Below, piece by piece: positions 18,073 to 25,201 of a stretch of 39,321 bases of DNA. The position numbers were made by a program, and so were the translations under genes. Under the pieces are notes generated by a model, which worked only from the letters and a program-made list of their open reading frames with translations, was not told the DNA's origin and did not search any database. This DNA is from Pseudomonadota bacterium. Lineage in GTDB: Bacteria; Pseudomonadota; Gammaproteobacteria; Burkholderiales; Rhodocyclaceae. Within the stretch, counting starts at the first letter, position 1. Each line of letters starts with the position of its first letter. Where the stretch lies: NCBI GenBank assembly GCA_018261905.1, contig JAGTRU010000036.1, positions 1 through 39,321 of the forward strand, written 5' to 3'.

Positions 18073-19803
18073 TCAGAAGTTCCAGTAGGTGTCCAGTTCT
18101 TCGCCGGTAAAGTCCCAAACCACGTTATGCGGTGGCAGGGGTTCCTTGCTGAAGAACTCGGGCAGACGGTCGTGTTCCTTGGACAGACCGGCATCCTGGT
18201 TGAACTTGTGTTCGATCTTGAGCACTGCCTTGCCCAGGGCCGTCACGTCATCGCCGGTCAGGTTGATACCGAAACGGGCATTGATCATGTCGACCAGGGA
18301 GGTCAGGCACTCCGCGATATCGAGGGCCGGGAAAGCGATGAACAGGCACATGCCGGTCGAATCGATGGCCGCCGTGGCGATGTTCAGATTGCGCGCCAAC
18401 TCGATCTGACCTTCCTTGGCCAAGGGATCGATATGGCCGCCGACGCCGAGGATGTTGGTGGCGATGGCATAACCGGAGGTGTGGTCGGCGCCCATCGTGC
18501 TCATCGCATAGGTGACGCCGATGCCCTTGACTGAACGCGGATCGTAGGCCGGGATGCCCTGGTTCTTCACCACCGGAACGCGGGTGATGCCATAGACGCG
18601 GCCGACCTGGCCGGCACCGCCGCCGAGGATGCGGCCGAGCGGGGTGCCCATGCCAATTTCCTCACGCAACATGCGGACGACGCCCTTGCCGTCGCCGAAG
18701 GGAAGCACGCCGGCTTCCATGGCGACGCCGAACATCACGGCGGTTTCGATACTATCGACCCCGATGTCGTCCATCACATGGTCGGCTTCGGCGATATCGT
18801 CGAGATCTTCGATACAGCAGTCGGCTCCCAGACCCCAGATGGTTTCGTATTCGAAACCGGAGGTCACGTACTTGCCGTCCTTGTCGTTGTAGATCTGCGA
18901 ACACTGGATCTGGCAACCGGGGTGGCAGCCGTGGGTCGGCATGCCGCCACGGGCGACGATGGTGTCGTGCATCGTTTCGCCGGAAATCTTGTCGTGCGCC
19001 GCGTACTGGCCGGCAGTGAAATTGCGCGTCGGCAGGCCGCCGGCTTCATTGAGAATATTGACCAGGACATTGGTGCCGTACTTCGGCAGGCCCTGGCCGC
19101 TGACCGGGTGGTCGAGCAGGGTCTTGGCGAAAATGCGGGCGGCATCCTTGAACTTGGCGCCTTCCTTCGGCATCACCGGCGGCGTGCCGGTATCGTCGAT
19201 GGAAATGAACTTGATCTTCTTCGAGCCCATGACGGCACCCAGACCGCCGCGGCCGAGGCTGCGGATGTGGGCTTCCGGATCGGCGACGGATATATTGGAA
19301 CTGAGCATCTTCATTTCGCCGGCCGGGCCGACTGACATGACGCCGACCGGTTTGCCGAAGCGGGCCTGGACCTGTTGCACCAGGCAGTAGTTGCCGATGC
19401 CGAGCAGTTCCTTTTCTTCCTGGATGGTGATCGCATCCTTGGCGATATGAATGCTGTACCACTTGTCGTCGGCCGGCATGCCTTCAACGATCAGGGCCTT
19501 GATGCCGAGCTTGGCGAGCATGCGGGCGGCGGTGCCGCCGGCATTGCTTTCCTTGATGCCGCCGGTCAGCGGGCTCTTGGCGCCGAGCGACAGGCGGCCC
19601 GAGTTGGCAGCGGCGGTACCGGTCAGCAGGCCGGGGGCGAAGACCAGCTTGTTGCTGGCGCCCAGGGCGTGACAGGTGGGGGGGACTTCAGCGGCAACGA
19701 CGGTGGATGTCAGTGCCCGACCGCCGAGCGGCACCCAAGCTTCCGGAACGGGCTCGATGCAGGTCGTGAGGTCGGTCATATTGACGCGTACGATTCGGTC
19801 CAT
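18073..19803 (-). CDS. aor: Aldehyde:ferredoxin oxidoreductase (tungsten AOR family)
   Basis: 576-aa AOR-family enzyme, predicted to hold a bis-pyranopterin tungsten cofactor and one [4Fe-4S] cluster, oxidising aldehydes to acids (or the reverse) with ferredoxin. Visible motifs: N-terminal GGRALTSTVVAAEV, RGGLGAVMGSKK (185-196), a cluster motif C293-x3-C297-x3-C301 (GCHPGCQIQC) with C486, EYETIWGLGADC (about 318-329) and MGADHTSG with H441, matching the region of the catalytic histidine. The first cysteine pair has CX3C spacing rather than the CX2C I recall for Pyrococcus AOR. Start at 19803 with TTGGAGA 7 nt upstream; an ATG 12 nt earlier is less likely. It follows the ferredoxin gene. A tupBCA transporter and moeA nearby support tungsten use. 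Confidence 0.92.
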   Translation of the reverse strand: MDRIVRVNMTDLTTCIEPVPEAWVPLGGRALTSTVVAAEVPPTCHALGASNKLVFAPGLLTGTAAANSGRLSLGAKSPLTGGIKESNAGGTAARMLAKLGIKALIVEGMPADDKWYSIHIAKDAITIQEEKELLGIGNYCLVQQVQARFGKPVGVMSVGPAGEMKMLSSNISVADPEAHIRSLGRGGLGAVMGSKKIKFISIDDTGTPPVMPKEGAKFKDAARIFAKTLLDHPVSGQGLPKYGTNVLVNILNEAGGLPTRNFTAGQYAAHDKISGETMHDTIVARGGMPTHGCHPGCQIQCSQIYNDKDGKYVTSGFEYETIWGLGADCCIEDLDDIAEADHVMDDIGVDSIETAVMFGVAMEAGVLPFGDGKGVVRMLREEIGMGTPLGRILGGGAGQVGRVYGITRVPVVKNQGIPAYDPRSVKGIGVTYAMSTMGADHTSGYAIATNILGVGGHIDPLAKEGQIELARNLNIATAAIDSTGMCLFIAFPALDIAECLTSLVDMINARFGINLTGDDVTALGKAVLKIEHKFNQDAGLSKEHDRLPEFFSKEPLPPHNVVWDFTGEELDTYWNF

Positions 19804-19877
19804 GACTATCTCCAATGGGATGGGTTCGACGGGCCGGCAGCGAACGGCAAAGGCAGCTGACCCTAAGTGTTGCGAGT

Positions 19878-20069
19878 TTAGGCGGGGACGCAGGCGTCGG
19901 TGTTACAGAGCTGGGCGCACATCGGGCTGTCATAGGTGCCCTCGCATTGCGTGCATTTGCTCGCATCGATGGTGTACAGCTTTTCAACGTGGCTGATGGC
20001 GCGGCTGGGACACTCGGATTCGCAGGCGGCGCAGCCGTTGCACAGGTCGGGAAGGATTTGGTAGGCCAT
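19878..20069 (-). CDS. 2[4Fe-4S] ferredoxin, Alvin-type, AOR partner
   Basis: 63-aa ferredoxin with two [4Fe-4S] motifs: C10-x2-C13-x2-C16-x3-C20 and C39-x2-C42-x8-C51-x3-C55, the longer second spacing typical of Allochromatium-type ferredoxins, plus C60. First gene of the AOR operon and presumably the physiological electron acceptor of the enzyme, since no FAD or NAD subunit is encoded in the same operon. It is identical at 56 of 63 positions to the ferredoxin at 37162-37353. AGGAGA lies before the start. Confidence 0.95.
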   Translation of the reverse strand: MAYQILPDLCNGCAACESECPSRAISHVEKLYTIDASKCTQCEGTYDSPMCAQLCNTDACVPA

Positions 20070-20115
20070 GATGTTCTCCTGGACGATTAACTAAGAAAGG
20101 GACCTTCAGCGGTCC

Positions 20116-20141
20116 GGGGAACCTCGAAAATTTAATTCCCC
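20116..20141. repeat. Inverted repeat in the AOR operon leader
   Basis: GGGGAA (20116-20121) and TTCCCC (20136-20141) frame an AT-rich 14-nt centre containing minus-strand TTAAAT, a possible -10 region of the AOR promoter, 65-70 nt upstream of the ferredoxin start. Extra partial complementarity continues outward. Confidence 0.45.
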
Positions 20142-20152
20142 GCGCTTCAGGT

Positions 20153-20183
20153 GCAGTATTGGTCGGGGGGTGGGGCGACACAA
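20153..20183 (-). promoter_or_regulatory. 31-nt conserved block upstream of the AOR operon
   Basis: The plus-strand text runs GCAGTATT, GGTCGGG, a G-rich middle, GACACAA. It is repeated almost exactly at 25083-25113 upstream of the DUF1097 gene, in the same orientation to its gene and with AT-rich sequence 13-18 nt downstream in both cases. This is probably a shared activator or sigma recognition element. Confidence 0.55.
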
Positions 20184-20197
20184 CACTATCTCGGCGT

Positions 20198-20228
20198 TTT
20201 GTCACCAGTTGTCACGTTTCGTGACAAC
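20198..20228 (-). promoter_or_regulatory. GTGACA palindrome, putative operator of the AOR operon
   Basis: GTTGTCACG (20208-20216) and CGTGACAAC (20220-20228) form a perfect 9-bp inverted repeat around TTT, and an extra half site TTTGTCACC sits at 20197-20205. The embedded TTTCGTGACA (20217-20226) recurs upstream of the second ferredoxin operon. The site lies about 130-160 nt upstream of the ferredoxin start, an upstream-activator position. It is a candidate site for the AcoR-like regulator. Confidence 0.6.
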
Positions 20229-20259
20229 TTTTCAGTGTTTTGGGGGCGTCGCTGTAGTC

Positions 20260-20284
20260 AGAGAAAGCCGGGGATTTCCCCGGC
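20260..20284 (-). terminator. Possible terminator of moeA-membrane protein operon
   Basis: GCCGGGGA (20267-20274) pairs with TCCCCGGC (20277-20284); on the minus strand CTTTCTC follows. The loop is tight (2 nt) and the T tract broken, so this is tentative. Confidence 0.35.
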
Positions 20285-20327
20285 CCGGCCGCACCCTGGC
20301 GGCCGCGCCGATTCGGTGGGGTGGCGC

Positions 20328-20708
20328 CTAGCGGCCGGCGAACCAGTGGGCGTTGCGGAAGCTGGCCGGGGCGTGCGAGAAAACCGCCGACCAGACGACG
20401 ATGAGCCAGAACAGCGGGCGGTGCAGTTCCGGCGAGAGGATCATCCAGGCGATCAGGGCTAGTTTCAGGAACATGCTGAGGCCGGCTACCTCACGCAGAT
20501 GGCCGGGCTTTTGCCAGATGTCGAGGGCCCACAGGGCCAGGCCGCTGAACAGTACGGCCTGGCCGCCGGATTCCGCCGCGCCCGGCAAATCGGCGACGAC
20601 GCTGGCGCCCAGGTGGATCACGGCGACCAGATGGAGGCCGCGCAGGAGCACGCTCAGCCAGCGGCGACCGGGAAAGTCACGGCGTATCGCGTTCTCGCCG
20701 GCGGCCAT
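20328..20708 (-). CDS. Small four-helix membrane protein coupled to moeA, unknown function
   Basis: 126-aa protein with about four hydrophobic segments (near residues 22-42, 48-64, 76-92 and 98-110) and several histidines near membrane edges (GLHLVAVIHLG, FSHAPASFRNAHW). The spacing of histidines recalls small heme- or copper-linked membrane proteins such as the CopD and b561 types, but I do not recognise a family. Its ATG overlaps the moeA stop by 1 nt (TGATG), so translation is coupled to moeA. That places it in molybdenum/tungsten metabolism by context only. Confidence 0.75.
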   Translation of the reverse strand: MAAGENAIRRDFPGRRWLSVLLRGLHLVAVIHLGASVVADLPGAAESGGQAVLFSGLALWALDIWQKPGHLREVAGLSMFLKLALIAWMILSPELHRPLFWLIVVWSAVFSHAPASFRNAHWFAGR

Positions 20709-21934
20709 CAGATCAGCGCGGCGAAGGGTTGAACCTCGACGCTGTCGCCGGGCTGGATGCTGGCGCTGGTTTCGGGCAGGACGATGAAACAGTTGGCAGC
20801 GGACATCGAACTCAGGACGCCCGAGCCCTGGTTGCCGGCCAGCCGGACCTTCCAGGCGCCATGTTCGAGAAACAGCACGCCGCGGGGAAATTCGCGGCGG
20901 CCGTGCGACTTGGCGATGCTCGAGACGCAGGGCACCTTGAACAGCGGCCGCTCGGGCAGTGGCGACAGGCCCATCATTTTTTCCAGGGCGGCGAGCACGA
21001 CCTGGTAGAAAGTCACCATGACGGCCACCGGATTGCCCGGCAGACCGAACAGCCAGGCTTCGCCGATACGGCCGAAAGCCATCGGGCGGCCGGGCTTGAT
21101 ATTGAGTTTCCAGAACTTGATGTCGCCCAGGCGGCCGGTGATTTCCTTGACGTAATCGGCATCGCCGACCGAAACGCCGCCGCTGGTCAGGATCACGTCG
21201 GCCTGCGCCGCCGCTTCGCTGAGCGTCTGCTCGAGGGCGACGGGGTCGTCGCGGACGACGCCGAGGTCGATCAGCTCGACGCCGAGCCGGGTCAGGGCGC
21301 CGTACAGGGTGTAGCGGTTGCTGTCGTAGATTTCGCCGGGGGCGAGCGGCCGGCCGATCGAGGCGACCTCGTCGCCAGTCGAGAAGAAGGCGACGCGCAG
21401 GCGGCGCCGGACCGTCACTTCGCTGATGCCGAGCGAGGCGAGGAGGCCGATTTCGGCCGGCCCGAGACGCAGGCCGGCGGCCAGGGCGGGTTTGCCGCGA
21501 GCCAGGTCTTCGCCGGCCCGGCGAATGTGTTGGCCGGCCTTCTGGCCGGCCGGGACGACCACCGCATCGCCGTCGACCAGGACATTTTCCTGGGCGACGA
21601 TGACATCGGCGCCGTGTGGCAGCACCGCCCCGGTCATCGTGCGCACCGCCTGGCCGGCACCGACCAGGCCGGAAAAGGCATTGCCGGCGAAGGCGGTGCC
21701 GACGATGTTGAGCTTGCTCGCAGTGCTCGCCGAAAGGTCGGCCAGGCGCACGGCGTAACCGTCCATCGCCGAGTTGTCATGGGCCGGTACATCGAACGGC
21801 GCGCTGACCTCGCGGTACAGCACGCGGTCGAGGCCGGCGCGCAGGGTCACCACCTCCCAGCCGCTCACCGGCGTCAGAGTATCGAGCATGGTCTGGCGCG
21901 CTTCGGCGACATTGAAACTGCTTTTATTGGACAT
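20708..21934 (-). CDS. moeA: Molybdopterin molybdenumtransferase MoeA
   Basis: Inserts molybdate or tungstate into adenylylated molybdopterin in the last shared step of cofactor synthesis. 408 aa. Family marks in order: DNSAMDGYAV, GAVLPHGADVIVAQE, ILTSGGVSVGDADYVKE, KPGRPMAFGRI, FGLPGNPVAVMVTFYQVV. It stands alone rather than in a moe/moa operon, divergent from tupBCA and next to AOR, so this copy may be specialised for tungsten; some organisms have separate MoeA copies for the two metals. No strong Shine-Dalgarno is visible. Confidence 0.95.
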   Translation of the reverse strand: MSNKSSFNVAEARQTMLDTLTPVSGWEVVTLRAGLDRVLYREVSAPFDVPAHDNSAMDGYAVRLADLSASTASKLNIVGTAFAGNAFSGLVGAGQAVRTMTGAVLPHGADVIVAQENVLVDGDAVVVPAGQKAGQHIRRAGEDLARGKPALAAGLRLGPAEIGLLASLGISEVTVRRRLRVAFFSTGDEVASIGRPLAPGEIYDSNRYTLYGALTRLGVELIDLGVVRDDPVALEQTLSEAAAQADVILTSGGVSVGDADYVKEITGRLGDIKFWKLNIKPGRPMAFGRIGEAWLFGLPGNPVAVMVTFYQVVLAALEKMMGLSPLPERPLFKVPCVSSIAKSHGRREFPRGVLFLEHGAWKVRLAGNQGSGVLSSMSAANCFIVLPETSASIQPGDSVEVQPFAALI

Positions 21935-22043
21935 GGGGTTCGCCGCTGATATTCGGGGCCTCCATTATGCGGCCAGTCGGCAGTCGCGAAAATAGTGGTG
22001 AGGCGCTGTTTTCGGCTGCCCGAAAGTACGCTAGTCTCGCGCC

Positions 22044-22739
22044 ATGCTGGACACTTTCCTCGAAGCGCTTTCCCTCCTTGGTCGCCTGGATGAGCACGTT
22101 CTTGCCATCGTCTGGCTGTCCTTCAAGGTCGGGCTTTCCACCGTCACGCTGGCCACCCTGATCGGTCTGCCGCTCGGCGCGCTGGTTGCCGTCGCCTCGT
22201 TTCCCGGGCGCAGCATCGCCACCGTCGTGCTCAACGGCATGATGGGCCTGCCCTCGGTGGTGGTCGGCGTGATCATCTACCTGATTCTCTCGCGTTCCGG
22301 GCCGCTCGGCGGTTTCGGCCTGCTTTACTCGCCGCCGGCCATGATCCTGGCGCAGACCGTGCTCGTCGTGCCGTTGATGGCGGCGCTGACCCGGCAGATC
22401 ATCGAGGATGCCTGGCGTGAGTACGCCAACGAATTCCGCTCGATGCGCTTCTCGCTGCGCCACACCATCGTTTCCTTGCTCTACGATTGCCGCTTCTCGC
22501 TGGTCGTGGCCGTGCTCGCCGGCATGGGGCGTTCGTTGTCGGAGGTCGGGGCGGTGATGATCGTCGGCGGCAATATCGAAGGTTTTACGCGAACGATGAC
22601 CACCGCCATCGCGCTGGAAACCGCCAAGGGCGACCTGCCGCTCTCGCTGGCCCTCGGCATGGTCCTGCTCAGCGTCGTGCTGGTCCTCAATGCCGGGGCC
22701 TACAATCTGCGCCAGTGGGCGATGCGAAAGTACGGCTGA
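22044..22739 (+). CDS. tupB: Tungstate ABC transporter permease TupB
   Basis: 231-aa inner-membrane permease with about five helices and a ModB/CysT-type coupling motif region (EYANEFRSMRFSLRHTI). Domain context GLPLGALVAVASFPGR, NGMMGLPSVVVGVIIYLILSRSGPLG and RSLSEVGAVMIVGGNIEG fits TupB. It is first in a tupB-tupC-tupA order rather than the more usual tupA-first order. Its stop overlaps the tupC start by 1 nt. It supplies tungstate to AOR. Confidence 0.93.
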   Translation: MLDTFLEALSLLGRLDEHVLAIVWLSFKVGLSTVTLATLIGLPLGALVAVASFPGRSIATVVLNGMMGLPSVVVGVIIYLILSRSGPLGGFGLLYSPPAMILAQTVLVVPLMAALTRQIIEDAWREYANEFRSMRFSLRHTIVSLLYDCRFSLVVAVLAGMGRSLSEVGAVMIVGGNIEGFTRTMTTAIALETAKGDLPLSLALGMVLLSVVLVLNAGAYNLRQWAMRKYG

Positions 22740-23458
22740 TGTTTCCGATCAAACTCTCGCAAGTCGGTTTCACCCCGGATGGGCGCAGCGTGCTGGCTGG
22801 CGTCGATCTCGAGATCGACGTCGACGGCATCACCGTGATCCTCGGTCCGAACGGCGCCGGCAAGACCATCCTGCTGCGCATGCTGGCCGGTCTGCAGGCG
22901 CCGCATGGCGGCACCATTCGCTGGAACGGCAACGGCCTGCCGGCGGCCGGCATCGCCATGGTCTTCCAGCACCCGGTGCTGTTGCGCAGTTCGGTCTTTC
23001 ACAATGCCGGGCTCGGCCTGCAGCCCCTCGCTCTCGGTCGCGCCGAAACGCTGCGGCGGACGCAGCACACCCTGGAGCGGGTCGGTCTGGCGCATCGCGC
23101 CGCCGACAGCGCCCGCCTGCTCTCCGGCGGCGAACGCCAGCGCCTGGCCCTGGCCCGGGCCTGGGCGATGCAGCCGAAATTGCTGCTGCTCGACGAGCCA
23201 ACCGCCGCCCTTGATCCGTCGGCCACCGAATCCGTCGAGCGCATCATCCGCGAAATCCGTTCCGACGGCGCGCGCATCGTCATGACCACCCATAATCTCG
23301 GACAGGCGATGCGCATCGCCGACGACATCGTCTTCCTGGCCAGCGGCCGCGTCATCGAGCGCGCCCCGGCTTCCCGTTTTTTTGCCCGCCCTCAAACCAA
23401 CGAGGCTAAATTGTTCATTCAAGGAGAACTGCCATGGCGTATCGCATTCGACGACTGA
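22739..23458 (+). CDS. tupC: Tungstate ABC transporter ATP-binding protein TupC
   Basis: 239-aa ABC ATPase. The ATG at 22739 overlaps the tupB stop (TGATG); an in-frame upstream ATG inside tupB is rejected because homology starts at MFPIKLSQVGF. Walker A GPNGAGKT, Q-loop VFQHPVLLRSS, signature LLSGGERQRLALARA, Walker B LLLLDEPTAALD and H-loop TTHN are intact. Length fits single-domain importers without a TOBE extension. The 3' end overlaps tupA by 25 nt. Confidence 0.94.
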   Translation: MFPIKLSQVGFTPDGRSVLAGVDLEIDVDGITVILGPNGAGKTILLRMLAGLQAPHGGTIRWNGNGLPAAGIAMVFQHPVLLRSSVFHNAGLGLQPLALGRAETLRRTQHTLERVGLAHRAADSARLLSGGERQRLALARAWAMQPKLLLLDEPTAALDPSATESVERIIREIRSDGARIVMTTHNLGQAMRIADDIVFLASGRVIERAPASRFFARPQTNEAKLFIQGELPWRIAFDD

Positions 23459-24246
23459 TCCTTCCCCTCTGTGCGGCTTTGTTCGGCACCCTCGCCCAGG
23501 CCGACGAGTCCATCGTGCTGGCCTCGACCACCTCGACCGACCAGTCGGGATTGTTCGGTTACATCCTGCCCCGTTTCGAGGCCAAGACCGGTATCAAGGT
23601 CAAGGTCGTCGCCCTCGGCACCGGCCAGGCGCTCGACACCGCCCGGCGCGGCGATGCCGACGTGGTGCTGGTGCACGACCGGCCGGCCGAGGACAAGTTC
23701 GTTGCCGAAGGCTGGGGTGTGGAGCGGCGCGACGTGATGTACAACGATTTCATCGTCATCGGTCCGAAGACCGATGCGGCGCAAGTCAAGGCGACGAAAG
23801 ACGTGGTCGATGGCTTCCGGCGCATCGCCGCCGGCTCGGCGCCCTTTATTTCGCGCGGCGACAAGAGTGGCACTCACGCTGCCGAATTGCGTTTCTGGAA
23901 GACGGCCGGGATTGATCCGAAAGCCTGGAGCGGCTACAAGGAAGCCGGCGCCGGCATGGGCCCGACGCTCAACATGAGTGCCGCGCTGGGCGGTTACACG
24001 CTAGCCGACCGTGGCACCTGGCTGTCGTTCAAGAACCGTCAGGACCTGGAAATCGTCCTCGCCGGCGACAAGCGGCTGTTCAATCCCTACGGTGTGATGC
24101 TGGTCAATCCCGCCAAGTATCCCCACGTCAAGAAAGACGCCGGGATGAAATTTGTCGACTGGATCACCTCGCGGGAAGGTCAGGAAACCATCGCCGCCTA
24201 CAAGATCAACGGCGAGCAGTTGTTCTTCCCGGACGCCAAGAACTGA
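23434..24246 (+). CDS. tupA: Tungstate-binding periplasmic protein TupA
   Basis: 270-aa solute-binding protein with a signal peptide (cleavage near TLAQADES, about residue 22). The oxyanion-binding start LASTTSTDQSGLFGYILP has the TTST...SG motif of TupA, followed by FISRGDKSGTH. It binds tungstate with high affinity by family knowledge and delivers it to TupBC. AAGGAGA precedes the start, which lies inside the end of tupC. Confidence 0.94.
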   Translation: MAYRIRRLILPLCAALFGTLAQADESIVLASTTSTDQSGLFGYILPRFEAKTGIKVKVVALGTGQALDTARRGDADVVLVHDRPAEDKFVAEGWGVERRDVMYNDFIVIGPKTDAAQVKATKDVVDGFRRIAAGSAPFISRGDKSGTHAAELRFWKTAGIDPKAWSGYKEAGAGMGPTLNMSAALGGYTLADRGTWLSFKNRQDLEIVLAGDKRLFNPYGVMLVNPAKYPHVKKDAGMKFVDWITSREGQETIAAYKINGEQLFFPDAKN

Positions 24247-24256
24247 GACCGGGAGA

Positions 24257-24327
24257 GGAGCCGGCCCCCGGCCGGCTCCCTTTGGCGCAAAGGCGGTGGC
24301 TCGTCCGCCATAGACGAGCCGCCGTTT
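24257..24327. terminator. Tandem hairpins between convergent tupA and DUF1097 gene
   Basis: The first hairpin (GGAGCCGGC 24257-24265 with GCCGGCTCC 24271-24279) follows tupA and ends in CTTT. The second (about 24292-24305 with 24313-24325) ends in TTTT on the plus strand and can work in both directions. They probably terminate tupBCA and, from the other side, the DUF1097 gene. Confidence 0.6.
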
Positions 24328-24337
24328 TACCGCGGCC

Positions 24338-24856
24338 TCAGGCCGCCTTGGTCAGGGCTGCCCCCAACTTGCCGGAGACGAAGCCGAGGAGTGCGCCGAT
24401 GACCATCGACAGGCCGACCGCAATCAACCCATTGTCCATGCTGAGCGAGGTCAAGGCGGCCGGTGTCAGCTTGTCGGGGGTTTGCAGCAGGAAGGCGAAG
24501 GTACAGGCGTAGCCATAGACGTTGGCCGGAATCACCGAGAACAGCTTGATGTTGGCGGCGATACAGATTCCCCAGGCGGTGATGGCGACCACGATGCCGG
24601 CCCAGAGGGGCAAGCCGAGCGTTGCCGCGCCGGGTACGGTAAGGATGACGAGGGCGGCGACGGTGGCCACGACGGCGCCGAAGAGGTTACCGACGATGGT
24701 TCCGCGCAAGGCATTGACATCGCCGCCGGTGTGGAAGAAGCAGCCCCAGGCGACGAACGCCGCCCAGATCAGAACGCCTCCCACGCTAAGAAAAGCCCAG
24801 GTGGCGATGCCGCCCAGGAGTCCGATACTTAGAGATAGTGCAGCTAACTGAGACAT
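24338..24856 (-). CDS. DUF1097 family inner-membrane protein (YcdZ-like)
   Basis: 172-aa protein with about five hydrophobic segments (LSIGLLGGIATWAFLSVGGV, WAAFVAWGCFF, IVGNLFGAVVATVAALVI, GIVVAITAWGICIAANIK, GLIAVGLSMVIGALLGFVSG). It resembles the DUF1097 family, whose function is unknown. Start at 24856 with GGAG upstream; the open frame continues 35 codons further but without membrane-protein character. Its upstream region shares a 31-nt block with the AOR promoter, which links it to the aldehyde-oxidase regulon by inference. Confidence 0.82.
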   Translation of the reverse strand: MSQLAALSLSIGLLGGIATWAFLSVGGVLIWAAFVAWGCFFHTGGDVNALRGTIVGNLFGAVVATVAALVILTVPGAATLGLPLWAGIVVAITAWGICIAANIKLFSVIPANVYGYACTFAFLLQTPDKLTPAALTSLSMDNGLIAVGLSMVIGALLGFVSGKLGAALTKAA

Positions 24857-25082
24857 AGAATTCTCCAGACAAGTTTGCAAAACGATAGGCCAAAGCTCAT
24901 GGCGTAAGCTTGGAGGGTGCAACACTGGCAACGACGGCTGTGAAACGACACACAAGTGCAACGTCTAATCGAGCTGCAAGGCCGGCCGCGACGGAGGAGA
25001 GGACGCCGCGGTCTGCTGGTATTGCTGAAATTGCTGATATACCTAACGCATAACCCCTTGATTTTTAAACCTTGCTTGTCGG
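24857..25082. other. Long leader/intergenic stretch upstream of the DUF1097 gene
   Basis: No coding region that I can support. The stretch holds the Shine-Dalgarno of the DUF1097 gene and, at 25050-25070, AT-rich sequence (minus-strand GGTTTAAAAATC) that could be a -10 region following the conserved block. If transcription starts there the leader would be about 190 nt long. Confidence 0.4.
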
Positions 25083-25113
25083 GCAGTATTCGGTCGGGCG
25101 GGGGCGGACACAA
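25083..25113 (-). promoter_or_regulatory. 31-nt conserved block upstream of the DUF1097 gene
   Basis: Near-identical to 20153-20183: GCAGTATT, one inserted C, GGTCGGG, G-rich middle, GGACACAA. TGACA (25129-25133) and TGTCA (25143-25147) form an inverted pair just upstream, reminiscent of the GTGACA sites at the AOR promoter. Confidence 0.55.
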
Positions 25114-25152
25114 GCGAACGGGGGCAACTGACAACGCTGGTGTGTCATAACG

Positions 25153-25176
25153 GGACAGCCCGATTTTGGGCTGTCC
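25153..25176 (-). terminator. Hairpin at the end of the Trs/MOP cluster
   Basis: GGACAGCCC pairs perfectly with GGGCTGTCC around a 6-nt loop, 25 nt past the histidine phosphatase stop. The T tract on the minus strand is weak. Confidence 0.5.
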
Positions 25177-25201
25177 GGCGCTGCGCTAAAAGCGGGTTGA
25201 A

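Noticed and set aside
20100..20240. Sigma54 promoter for the AOR operon
   Set aside because: I searched the minus strand for GG-N10-GC and found only near misses with N9 or N11 spacing, so none is called.
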